Assembly: GCA_937872125.1 (NCBI GenBank) | Contig: CALMNY010000045.1 | Coordinates: 1 to 5,989 of the forward strand | Source of the DNA: an uncultured Candidatus Competibacteraceae bacterium | GTDB lineage: Bacteria > Pseudomonadota > Gammaproteobacteria > Competibacterales > Competibacteraceae | DNA: 5,989 nt | Reading direction: 5' to 3' | In this document: piece after piece, positions 1 to 5,839 of the stretch | Numbering within the stretch: the first letter of the stretch is position 1 | Layout of the letters: each line of letters opens with the position of its first letter | Made by a program: the position numbers and the translations under genes | The notes under the pieces: generated by a model | The model's database searches: none | The model's input: the letters and a program-made list of their open reading frames with translations, nothing else | What the model was told of the DNA's origin: nothing

Positions 1-686
1 ACGCCCAGTCCGACATCTATCACGGCGAGTGGAGCGCCCGCATCGACCGGGTCCGGATAGTACAGCGACCACTGCACCGCATCGAGCGGATTGAGCAGGA
101 CGGTCTTGCGCGGCGCCTGACCGAGTTGGACGGTGGCCTGTTCGCTGGCCGCCACCAGCACGCGGCCTTGCGGGTTGCTGAATTCGACCAGGCCGCTGAG
201 CACGGCCAGTCGAGCCGCGTCGCCCGGCTCGACTGCGAGGGTGAATTCGGTGCCTCGGATGGAGGCGGTGGCCGGGACGGTCTGGAGGTCCAGCGGTTCG
301 CCGCTGTTGCGCACCCAAACTTCGCCGTTCAACACCCGTAACACGCTTCGCAGCGCTTCAGCGGCGGTGGGCAGGAGGCCTTCGGGCGGGGGAGTGGTAA
401 CCCGTTTGAGTTCCAGCCGGCTGTTGGCGTTGAGTTTGAGTTGAGTGCCGTTGGTCAGCAGGATCGCGACCCGGCTGCCCTCCTGGGTCCGCACTGCTTC
501 GCCGGCAGCGAGCGCGTCGCCCTCGTCCACCGGTTGCCAGCGCCCGTCGCGCCAGACCTCGGCGCGGCCCAGCACGCTGATCAGGCGACCCGCTTCCTCC
601 GCCAGCGCGGGGCAGACGGGAAACAGCAGAATGAAAAGCAGGAGAAAGAGTGAAATCAGCCAGGTTCTTGGCAAGAAATTCTTCAC
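1..686 (-). CDS. FecR-domain secreted protein, N-terminal part (runs off left edge)
   Basis: I translated this minus-strand frame by hand; it stays open from a GTG at 686 to the window edge, giving 228 codons. Residues 1-29 form a Sec signal peptide: KN and R near the N-terminus, a Leu/Phe-rich core, then a PALA-EE cleavage site. Residues 35-50 (LISVLGRAEVWRDGRW) open the mature protein. Residues about 60-170 match a FecR domain: GEAVRTQEGSRVAILLTNGT, then ASIRGTEF at 141-148 and VLSGLVEF at 162-169. The segment DAVQWSLYYP after the domain is, as I recall, typical of FecR proteins that continue into TPR repeats, so a longer periplasmic protein is likely. This is probably not the FecR antisigma factor of iron uptake, since it has a signal peptide and no cytoplasmic N-domain. 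The start is uncertain: an in-frame GTG at 707 is possible and neither has a good ribosome site. The specific role is unknown. Confidence 0.87.
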   Translation of the reverse strand, partial: MKNFLPRTWLISLFLLLFILLFPVCPALAEEAGRLISVLGRAEVWRDGRWQPVDEGDALAAGEAVRTQEGSRVAILLTNGTQLKLNANSRLELKRVTTPPPEGLLPTAAEALRSVLRVLNGEVWVRNSGEPLDLQTVPATASIRGTEFTLAVEPGDAARLAVLSGLVEFSNPQGRVLVAASEQATVQLGQAPRKTVLLNPLDAVQWSLYYPDPVDAGAPLAVIDVGLG

Positions 687-787
687 AGGATCAAAAGCCT
701 GATTCACTACAATGGTTGAAGAACCACCGCGCTCCGCTACGGGCGGGGAGGCCAGAGGCAGGGGCGAAGCGCGGCGGGGTCTGGCGG

Positions 788-898
788 GCTTAGGTGATTT
801 CCTGGAAAGATTATACCTGTAGGACCCGTAGGGACACGGCGCCGCCGTGTCCCTACAGAGGTCGGCCTGGTAAGGTCTTTTATGGAAATCGCCTTACT
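788..898. repeat. Dispersed palindromic repeat, copy A (MITE/REP-like)
   Basis: This stretch of about 111 bp recurs at 5727-5839 in the same orientation, with most bases identical and two 1-base indels. At its centre (828-856) is a perfect palindrome with 13-bp arms GTAGGGACACGGC around a 3-base loop, identical in both copies. The ends form an imperfect inverted repeat: TTAGGTGATTTCC at 790-802 pairs with GGAAATCGCCTTA at 882-894, give or take one base, at 11 of 13 positions. A second small stem, GTAAGG/CCTTAC, lies near the right end. The right end covers the stop codon of the Cache-domain gene. No transposase is encoded. Terminal inverted repeats and small size suggest a non-autonomous mobile element or an extragenic palindromic repeat; which one is not decidable here. 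Confidence 0.85.
810..815 (-). promoter_or_regulatory. Perfect TATAAT inside repeat copy A, possible -10 for the FecR gene
   Basis: On the minus strand the repeat contains an exact TATAAT, 124 bp before the GTG of the FecR-domain gene. No -35 resembling TTGACA lies 16-18 bases upstream, where the palindrome arm sits, and there is no TG extension. The same hexamer occurs at the matching place in copy B. Promoter activity is an inference from sequence alone. Confidence 0.25.
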
Positions 899-1400
899 TG
901 GCGCTCTTGGCTTCCAGTTCCGCGGCGGTCAGCTTGTCGTCGTAGACGCCGGCGGCGACCTGATAGTTGCCAACGGTCAGAATGTAGGCGACCTTGCGAT
1001 GATGACTGCCTTCGGGGGTGCCGGGCTTGGTCCACATGTACTCGACCCAACCGCCGTGTTCCTTCTTCGCGGCGGCGCAGAGTGCCGACCCAAATTCCTG
1101 GCCGGTGGCTTTATCCTTGAGTTCCGTCACTTTGATACCTTTGACCTTCTCGCTCGGATGAGCCTTCACCGTGCCGGCGGTGCAATCCAGCGCGAACACA
1201 TAGGTATCCTTCCAAGCCCACTTGCCGTCCTTCTTATCGAATTCAGACAACGTGGCGTCGGCGCTCGCCTTCACGGCGGCAGCGGCTTCCTTGACCTTGA
1301 CGACCACTTCATCGGCGGTCGCGGCATCGGCGGCCCACGCGCCGGCGGACAAACCCATTGCACACAAAGCGGCCACGCCCATCAGCAACTGTTTCTTCAT
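894..1400 (-). CDS. Exported single-Cache-domain protein
   Basis: This is a 168-residue protein. The start at 1400 is fixed by an excellent ribosome site and by the signal peptide that begins there; the frame stays open to 1526, but the extra 42 residues have no protein-like character. Residues 1-23 are a Sec signal peptide (MKKQ, hydrophobic core, GAWA-AD cleavage). The mature part matches the small periplasmic Cache fold: TYVFALDCTAGTVKAHP at 66-82, GGWVEYMWTKPG at 116-127, and AYILTVGNYQVAAGVYD at 138-154. Cache domains usually bind small ligands as the sensor part of chemoreceptors or kinases. Here there is no transmembrane anchor or signalling domain, so it would be a free periplasmic protein. 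Cys73 and Cys108 could form a disulfide. The stop codon lies within repeat copy A. The ligand and partner are unknown. Confidence 0.86.
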   Translation of the reverse strand: MKKQLLMGVAALCAMGLSAGAWAADAATADEVVVKVKEAAAAVKASADATLSEFDKKDGKWAWKDTYVFALDCTAGTVKAHPSEKVKGIKVTELKDKATGQEFGSALCAAAKKEHGGWVEYMWTKPGTPEGSHHRKVAYILTVGNYQVAAGVYDDKLTAAELEAKSAK

Positions 1401-1405
1401 CCTCA

Positions 1406-1414
1406 ACCTCCTTT
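1406..1414 (-). promoter_or_regulatory. Strong ribosome binding site of the Cache gene
   Basis: The minus strand reads AAAGGAGGT followed by 5 bases and the ATG at 1400. This is close to the full anti-16S complement and much the best such site in the window. It selects MKKQ as the start over the longer frame and suggests efficient translation. Confidence 0.85.
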
Positions 1415-1462
1415 CATGGTTTTGATTTAGGTTCCGCAGCCCCAGAAGAGCGGCGTCCATAA

Positions 1463-1491
1463 ACTCTAGATGCTGAATCCAGGGGGAGCAA
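1463..1491 (-). promoter_or_regulatory. Candidate sigma70 promoter of the Cache gene
   Basis: On the minus strand TTGCTC (1491-1486) is separated by exactly 17 bases from TAGAGT (1468-1463), which would give a leader of about 55 bases. Both hexamers depart from consensus at two or more positions, so this is only the best candidate in the 244-bp gap after parE. Confidence 0.3.
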
Positions 1492-1547
1492 GGCGCAGCG
1501 CATAAAATGGTTATCCATAACACCATCGCCCGTCTTCGCTAGACCTT

Positions 1548-1638
1548 CCGCATTTTCCGCATTTTCCGTGTCTTCCGTGTTTTCCGTGGACCGTGTTTTC
1601 CGTGGACCGTGTTTTCCGTGGACCGTGTTTTCCGTGGA
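1548..1638. repeat. Tandem repeat array, four perfect 16-bp units
   Basis: Four exact copies of CCGTGTTTTCCGTGGA run from 1575 to 1638. To the left, 1548-1574 holds three degenerate 9-bp relatives (CCGCATTTT twice, then CCGTGTCTT). The 16-mer is itself a 9-base CCGTGTTTT plus a 7-base CCGTGGA, so the array seems to have grown by slippage from a simpler CCG-plus-T-run unit. It begins 6 bp beyond the parE stop codon, in the non-coding gap before the Cache gene. Plus-strand ORFs that start inside it merely translate the repeat. A function is not evident; perfect units suggest recent expansion and likely copy-number variation. Confidence 0.93.
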
Positions 1639-1644
1639 CCAAGG

Positions 1645-3534
1645 CTACACCTCCGCCAGATTGCCCTTCTCCTCCAACCAGTTCTTCCGATCCCCCGCCC
1701 GTTTCTTCGCCAGCAACATGTCCATCAGCGCCAGCGCATCATCGCCAGCCTCAAGCGTCAGTTGCACCAACCGGCGGGTAGCGGGGTCCATCGTCGTTTC
1801 CCGCAATTGCAGCGGATTCATCTCGCCCAGGCCCTTGAAGCGGGTGACATTGACCTTGCCCTTCTTCTTTTCGGCGGCGATGCGGTCGAGAATGCCCTGT
1901 TTCTCGGCCTCATCCAGCGCGTAAAACACCTCCTTGCCGACATCCACCCGAAACAGCGGCGGCATGGCGACATGGACATGGCCCGCTTCCACCAGCGGCC
2001 GGAAATGACGCACGAACAGCGCGCACAGCAAGGTCGCGATGTGCAGGCCGTCGGAATCGGCGTCGGCGAGGATGCAGATCTTGCCGTAGCGCAGCCCGTT
2101 CAATTCCCCGGAACCGGGGTCCACGCCGATGGCCACCGCAATGTTATGAACTTCCTGCGAGGCCATGACCTCGGCGGAATCCACCTCCCAAGTGTTGAGA
2201 ATTTTGCCGCGCAACGGCAGCACCGCCTGAAACTCGCGATTGCGGGCCTGCTTGGTGGAGCCGCCGGCGGAGTCGCCTTCAACCAGGAACAGTTCGGTGC
2301 GCGCCAAATCCTGCGCGGTGCAATCGGTCAGCTTGCCGGGCAGTGCCGGGCCGCTGGTCACCTGCTTGCGCACCACCTTGCGGCTGGCCCGCAAGCGTTT
2401 TTGCGCATTCGCCAGCGCCAGTTGGGCGATCCGCTCGCCCATTTCGGGATGCTGGTTCAGCCACAGGCTGAGCGTGTCCTTGACCACCCCGGCCACGAAC
2501 ACCGCGCACTCGCGCGAGGACAGCCGCTCCTTGGTCTGGCCGGAGAACTGCGGGTCCTGCATCTTGACCGACAGCACATAACAGCAGCCGTCCCAGACAT
2601 CTTCCGGCGCGATGCGCAGCCCGCGCGGCATCAGGTTGCGAAACTCGCAGAACTCGCGCACCGCGTCGGTCAACCCGCCACGCAGACCATTAACATGCGT
2701 GCCGCCCAAGGGGGTTGGAATCAGGTTGACGTAGCTTTCGGCGATGGGTTCGCCGCCCTCCGGCAGCCAGGTCAACGCCCAGTCCGCCGCTTCGCGCTCG
2801 CCGCCGACGTGGCCGACGAACGGCGGATCGGGCAGCAGCGGCGTCCGGCCCAGCGCCTCCTTCAGATAATCAGTGAAGCCATCCTCGTAATGCCAGGCGA
2901 TCTGTTCGCCGGTCGCTTCGTCGGTGAACGCGACTTTCAGCCCCGGACACAGCACCGCCTTGGCGCGCAACACGTGCTTGAGCCGGGGCACGGAAAACTT
3001 GGGCGAATCGAAATAGCGCGGGTCCGGCCAGAACCGCAGGGTGGTGCCGGTCGCGCGGCGCGGCGCGGTGCCGATCTCTTCCAGATCGGACGCCTTGTCG
3101 CCGCCGGCGAAGGCCATGTTGTACTCCTTGCCGTTGCGCTTGACCCAGACTTCGAGATGACTGGACAGCGCGTTCACTACCGACACGCCGACCCCGTGCA
3201 GGCCGCCGGCGAAGCGGTAGTTGCGGTCGGAGAACTTGCCGCCGGCGTGCAGGCGGGTCAGGATCAGTTCGACGCCGGGAATGCCCTCTTCGGGGTGCAG
3301 GTCCACCGGCATCCCGCGCCCATCGTCGGCCACCGACAACGAACCGTCGGCGTGCAGAATCACCTTCACAACCGTGGCGTAGCCGGCAAGCGCTTCGTCC
3401 ACGCTGTTGTCAATCACTTCCTGAGCCAGGTGATTAGGCCGGCTGGTGTCGGTATACATTCCCGGCCGCTTGCGAACCGGGTCCAGGCCGCTGAGGACTT
3501 CAATCGCAGCAGCGTCGTAGGTCGTAGCATTCAT
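1645..3534 (-). CDS. parE: DNA topoisomerase IV subunit B (ParE)
   Basis: This 629-residue protein is the ATPase subunit of topoisomerase IV, which with ParC (not in this window) decatenates daughter chromosomes and relaxes supercoils. The GHKL ATPase comes first: TDTSRPNHLAQEVIDNSVDE at 28-47 with catalytic Glu39 and Mg-binding Asn43, DDGRGMP at 70-76, and GGLHGVGVSVVNAL at 110-123. The transducer domain follows, with the QTK loop at 333-335 (Lys335 contacts ATP phosphate). The TOPRIM domain has LVEGDSAGGS at 417-426 (Glu419), PLRGKILN at 440-447 and DADSDG at 491-496. The C-terminus has RFKGLGEMNP at 565-574. It is ParE rather than GyrB because of its length, the lack of the extra domain of Gram-negative GyrB, and ParE-specific wording such as GQTKERLSSRECA. 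All key residues are present. There is no clear ribosome site before the ATG; see the overlapping small ORF at 3531-3665. Confidence 0.98.
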   Translation of the reverse strand: MNATTYDAAAIEVLSGLDPVRKRPGMYTDTSRPNHLAQEVIDNSVDEALAGYATVVKVILHADGSLSVADDGRGMPVDLHPEEGIPGVELILTRLHAGGKFSDRNYRFAGGLHGVGVSVVNALSSHLEVWVKRNGKEYNMAFAGGDKASDLEEIGTAPRRATGTTLRFWPDPRYFDSPKFSVPRLKHVLRAKAVLCPGLKVAFTDEATGEQIAWHYEDGFTDYLKEALGRTPLLPDPPFVGHVGGEREAADWALTWLPEGGEPIAESYVNLIPTPLGGTHVNGLRGGLTDAVREFCEFRNLMPRGLRIAPEDVWDGCCYVLSVKMQDPQFSGQTKERLSSRECAVFVAGVVKDTLSLWLNQHPEMGERIAQLALANAQKRLRASRKVVRKQVTSGPALPGKLTDCTAQDLARTELFLVEGDSAGGSTKQARNREFQAVLPLRGKILNTWEVDSAEVMASQEVHNIAVAIGVDPGSGELNGLRYGKICILADADSDGLHIATLLCALFVRHFRPLVEAGHVHVAMPPLFRVDVGKEVFYALDEAEKQGILDRIAAEKKKGKVNVTRFKGLGEMNPLQLRETTMDPATRRLVQLTLEAGDDALALMDMLLAKKRAGDRKNWLEEKGNLAEV

Positions 3535-3665
3535 GCGGAATCACTGGGATTGCCAATTTGGGCGCGTACCCTAGCGAACCGGCGGGGCGGCGTCCAGAGC
3601 GAGGATTGGATCAGGGACCGGGGACCGATGAAGGTCATCTCCATCCGGCGTGCGGCTTGCTTCAT
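3531..3665 (-). CDS. Doubtful 44-codon ORF overlapping the parE start
   Basis: In the 167-bp gap before parE the minus strand has an ATG at 3665 opening 44 codons that end in TGA at 3533-3531, so stop and parE start share ATGA. The peptide begins MKQAARRMEMTFIGPRS and is basic (about seven Arg, one Lys); I recognise no family. A weak GAGAG ribosome-like site lies 6 bases before its ATG. The ATGA overlap and the absence of a ribosome site at parE would fit translational coupling. Against it, the frame is short, the composition Arg/Pro-rich, and in GC-rich DNA such ORFs arise by chance. It lies antisense to the leader of the divergent dehydrogenase gene. Confidence 0.22.
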   Translation of the reverse strand: MKQAARRMEMTFIGPRSLIQSSLWTPPRRFARVRAQIGNPSDSA

Positions 3666-3701
3666 AATTCACTCTCTATCCTGCTTGTGAGAACCTCAAC
3701 C

Positions 3702-4460
3702 ATGTCCCAAATCGCTTTCATCACCGGCGTCACCTCCGGTTTCGGCGCCGCCTGCGCTCGCCAGTTCGCCGCTCACGGCTGGCATTTGATCGTCTGTGGC
3801 CGCCGCCAGGATCGTTTGGAAGCCCTGCGCGCCGAACTGGCTGCGACCGTCCCGGTCCACGCTGTTGCACTCGACGTGCGCGACGAAGCGGCGGTAAACG
3901 CCGCCGTCGCTGCGCTGCCCGCCGACTTCGCCGAGGTGGATCTGCTGGTGAACAACGCCGGACTGGCGCTCGGCCTGGAACCGGCCCATCAGTGTCCCAT
4001 GGACGACTGGCAACGCATGGTGGACACCAACATCAAGGGCCTGCTGTATTGCACTCGCGCCATTCTGCCGGGCATGGTCGCCCGCAACCGGGGGCACATC
4101 GTCAACATCGGCTCGGTGGCCGGCAACCATCCCTATCCCGGCGGCAACGTCTACGGCGCGACCAAAGCGTTCGTCCGTCAGTTTTCGCTCAACCTGCGCG
4201 CCGACCTGCTGGGCACGCGGGTGCGCGTGACCAACATCGAGCCGGGGATGGCGGAAACCGAATTTTCGCTGGTGCGGTTCAAGGGGGAAAGCGGCCCGTC
4301 TGCCAAGGTCTACGCCGGAACCCAGCCGCTGCAAGCAGAGGATATCGCCGACATCGTGTACTGGACGGCAACCCGCCCGGCTCACGTTAACATCAATACG
4401 CTGGAAGTGATGCCGGTATGCCAGGCCTTCGCGCCGTTCGCCATCAGCCGCACGGGTTGA
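3702..4460 (+). CDS. ydfG: NADP-dependent 3-hydroxy acid dehydrogenase (YdfG-type SDR)
   Basis: This is a 252-residue classical short-chain dehydrogenase. E. coli YdfG oxidises L-allo-threonine, serine and 3-hydroxy acids with NADP and reduces malonic semialdehyde; the same reactions are inferred here. The Rossmann motif is TGVTSGFG at 8-15. GRR at 33-35, after the second strand, favours NADP over NAD. NNAG is at 84-87, and the active site is Asn110, Ser138, Tyr151 and Lys155 (YGATK). The stretch NVYGATKAFVRQFSLNLR and the ending PAHVNINTLE..PV match YdfG as I remember it, which separates it from generic SDRs. The ATG at 3702 is chosen because homologues begin just before the TG motif; the frame opens at 3558, but the extra 48 residues look non-coding. 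The ribosome site is weak (GAG about 10 bases upstream). It is the only plus-strand gene, so probably monocistronic. Confidence 0.93.
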   Translation: MSQIAFITGVTSGFGAACARQFAAHGWHLIVCGRRQDRLEALRAELAATVPVHAVALDVRDEAAVNAAVAALPADFAEVDLLVNNAGLALGLEPAHQCPMDDWQRMVDTNIKGLLYCTRAILPGMVARNRGHIVNIGSVAGNHPYPGGNVYGATKAFVRQFSLNLRADLLGTRVRVTNIEPGMAETEFSLVRFKGESGPSAKVYAGTQPLQAEDIADIVYWTATRPAHVNINTLEVMPVCQAFAPFAISRTG

Positions 4461-4469
4461 ACGGGCGGG

Positions 4470-5624
4470 TTACTTCTCGTTTTGCACCGGGTTTTGGCGG
4501 AGCGCAGACGACGCCACGGCTGATGCCGAAGAAGACGCTCCCCGCCGCTCGACGGTCTGGGTCTTGACCGACGCTACAGGGTGCTCGAGGCGTTTCCAGA
4601 GGCGGCTCGTCAGCCCGTAGTACAGCCAGAACAGCGCCAGGAACGCATAGAATTGCAGATACTCAGGCACACCCAGGCCGTGGGCGGCAACGCCTACAGC
4701 ACCGATGCTTAAAGCCGCAATCAGCAGCAGAGCCGTAGCCCGGCCATCCGTTAACCCGCAACCCAGCAACAGGTGATGCGCATGCCGGCGGTCGGCGGCG
4801 AATGGATGATGACCGATGCGGATACGGCGGATCATCACCGCAATCGTGTCCATCAGCGGCAGCGCCAGGAGCCAGACCGCCGTCATTGGCGTCATCACCG
4901 CCTCCTGACCCTGGGACAGATGCACCAGGAACCAGGCCAGGACAAAACCCAGCATGGTGCTGCCGGCGTCGCCCATGAACACGCTGGCGCGCGCCCGCCA
5001 GGGATGGCGCAGGTTGAAACAGAGAAACCCGGCAATGACCAGGACGAGCGTTAACAGCGCATTGCTGTCGTCGGCGTGCGCAGACGACGCCATTTGCAAC
5101 AGAACGACCAGCCAGCCGGCGGCGATCAGCGCCAAGCCGCCGGCCAGACCGTCGAGACCATCGCTCATATTGAAGGCGTTGATCACCCCCACGACGCCAA
5201 ACACGGTAACCGCCAGCGCGATGCCTCCGCCCAGAATCACGTCGCCCAGCCCGAACAGGTCGCCGAGGCTGTCCAGGACGACCCCGCCCCCAAGCGCCAT
5301 CACCAGAACCGCCCCGCCCTGAAAGACAAAACGAATGATGGGACGGATGGCGCGGAGATCATCATAGAGGCCGATCAGGGTCAGCAAAACCATGGCGACC
5401 AGCAAGGCCTGGTAGGAGTGAGGCGGTTCCGGCAGCGCCAGCAGGCTCAGGCTATAGGCGACGCACATCGCTACTCCGCCCACCAGAGGTACAGGCGTCC
5501 GATGGTGCTTGCGACTGGAGGGATGATCCACCCAGCCCCAGGCTCGCGCCGGATGGATCAGCAGGGCGATCATCCCCACACAGAACCCAAAGGACAGCAG
5601 TAGTGGGCTAATATCTTGAATCAT
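4470..5624 (-). CDS. wecA: Undecaprenyl-phosphate sugar-1-phosphate transferase (WecA/MraY family)
   Basis: This polytopic membrane enzyme has 384 residues, or 385 if the adjacent TTG at 5627 is used. WecA-type enzymes transfer GlcNAc-1-phosphate from UDP-GlcNAc to undecaprenyl phosphate, starting O-antigen, common-antigen or exopolysaccharide chains. Motifs (385-residue numbering): RKHHRTPVPLVGGVAM at 39-54, the YDD Mg/catalytic motif at 88-90, NAFNMSDGLDGLAGG at 150-164, FMGDAGS at 217-223, and the His-rich sugar-specificity loop HHPFAADRRHAHH at 273-285. I count about eleven hydrophobic segments between residues 6 and 340. It is not MraY, judging by the VPLVGG and HHPF loop sequences. The last 35 residues form a Ser/Ala-rich, probably disordered cytoplasmic tail. 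The exact sugar (GlcNAc or another HexNAc) is not proven. It ends 9 bp from the convergent ydfG, with no U-tract terminator between. Confidence 0.9.
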   Translation of the reverse strand: MIQDISPLLLSFGFCVGMIALLIHPARAWGWVDHPSSRKHHRTPVPLVGGVAMCVAYSLSLLALPEPPHSYQALLVAMVLLTLIGLYDDLRAIRPIIRFVFQGGAVLVMALGGGVVLDSLGDLFGLGDVILGGGIALAVTVFGVVGVINAFNMSDGLDGLAGGLALIAAGWLVVLLQMASSAHADDSNALLTLVLVIAGFLCFNLRHPWRARASVFMGDAGSTMLGFVLAWFLVHLSQGQEAVMTPMTAVWLLALPLMDTIAVMIRRIRIGHHPFAADRRHAHHLLLGCGLTDGRATALLLIAALSIGAVGVAAHGLGVPEYLQFYAFLALFWLYYGLTSRLWKRLEHPVASVKTQTVERRGASSSASAVASSALRQNPVQNEK

Positions 5625-5639
5625 CAATTCTACATCCTT
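5622..5639 (-). promoter_or_regulatory. Ribosome binding site with twin start codons (TTG-ATG)
   Basis: The minus strand reads AAGGA (5639-5635), 7 bases, TTG (5627-5625), then ATG (5624-5622). The spacing is near ideal for TTG and slightly long (10) for ATG. The two starts differ by one residue. I favour ATG because it is the stronger codon. Confidence 0.6.
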
Positions 5640-5640
5640 G

Positions 5641-5673
5641 ATTAACCAGGCTCATTAACCGTGAAATATTATC
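5641..5673 (-). promoter_or_regulatory. AT-rich leader of the wecA-like gene: -10-like box and paired GGTTAAT
   Basis: On the minus strand GATAAT (5673-5668) matches the -10 consensus at five of six bases, but no good -35 lies 16-18 bases upstream. Just after it come two direct copies of GGTTAAT (5660-5654 and 5647-5641), 13 bp apart, between the putative start of transcription and the ribosome site. Such a pair could be a repressor site or chance in an AT-rich leader. Confidence 0.3.
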
Positions 5674-5700
5674 TTTTAAATTACAATCAATCCACCTTTC

Positions 5701-5720
5701 GCGGCCAGCACTCTGGCCGC
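5701..5720. other. GC-rich hairpin between copy B and the wecA-like gene
   Basis: GCGGCCAG and CTGGCCGC form a perfect 8-bp stem with a CACT loop. Neither strand has a T-run after it, so it is not a standard intrinsic terminator. It lies 6 bp left of repeat copy B and may end or attenuate transcription entering from the right on the minus strand, or be a regulator site. Confidence 0.45.
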
Positions 5721-5726
5721 AGTGGT

Positions 5727-5839
5727 GCTTAGGTGATTTCTCGCTAAGGATTATACCTGTGGGGCCTGTAGGGACACGGCGCCGCCGTGTCCCTACGAGT
5801 AACCTGCCTGGTAAGGTCTTTTATGGAAATTGCCTTACT
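5727..5839. repeat. Dispersed palindromic repeat, copy B (MITE/REP-like)
   Basis: This is the second copy of the 788-898 repeat, about 113 bp. The central 29-bp palindrome (5768-5796) is identical to copy A, as is the run GCCTGGTAAGGTCTTTTATG in the right half. Differences cluster between the palindrome and the two ends. The terminal inverted repeat is weaker here: TTAGGTGATTTCT against GGAAATTGCCTTA, about 9 of 13 positions pairing. The right end again covers the stop codon of the upstream minus-strand gene. Confidence 0.85.
5750..5755 (-). promoter_or_regulatory. Perfect TATAAT inside repeat copy B, possible -10 for the wecA-like gene
   Basis: This exact minus-strand TATAAT lies at the place matching 810-815 in copy A, 126 bp before the ATG at 5624. 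It again lacks a recognisable -35, and the hairpin at 5701-5720 would lie in the resulting transcript leader. Confidence 0.22.

Noticed and set aside
126..702. Several plus-strand frames opposite the left-edge gene
   Set aside because: The minus-strand frame gives a signal peptide and FecR domain over the same bases; the plus-strand products are low-complexity.
727..774. An inverted repeat CCGCGCT / AGCGCGG in the spacer before the FecR gene
   Set aside because: The arms are 7 bp with a 34-base loop in very GC-rich DNA, which is readily explained by chance.
828..856. The repeat palindrome as a CRISPR repeat
   Set aside because: There are only two copies, 4.9 kb apart, with extended similarity outside the palindrome and no spacers or cas genes.
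828..856. The repeat palindrome as a standard intrinsic terminator
   Set aside because: The stem is strong, but neither strand has a T-run following it in either copy; termination remains possible but is not of the canonical kind.
882..1430. A 182-codon plus-strand frame across the Cache gene
   Set aside because: It starts inside repeat copy A and is antisense to a gene with a signal peptide and a strong ribosome site; no domain is visible.
1568..1924. Plus-strand frames translating the tandem array (FSVDRVFRGP-type repeats)
   Set aside because: The repeating peptide is just the 16-bp unit read through its frames; the continuation is antisense to parE.
1609..3690. A 693-codon open frame on the plus strand
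   Set aside because: It is antisense to the whole of parE, whose identity is certain; its product is His/Arg/Gln/Ala-rich with no recognisable domain, and its start lies inside the 16-bp tandem array. Long antisense frames are expected opposite GC-rich genes.
3558..3701. A 48-residue N-terminal extension of the dehydrogenase
   Set aside because: The extension has no family counterpart, and homologues start just before the TG-rich NADP motif, which matches the ATG at 3702.
3696..4385. A 229-codon minus-strand frame opposite ydfG
   Set aside because: It is fully antisense to a clear dehydrogenase and has the His/Arg/Gly/Val-rich composition of a shadow frame, with no motif.
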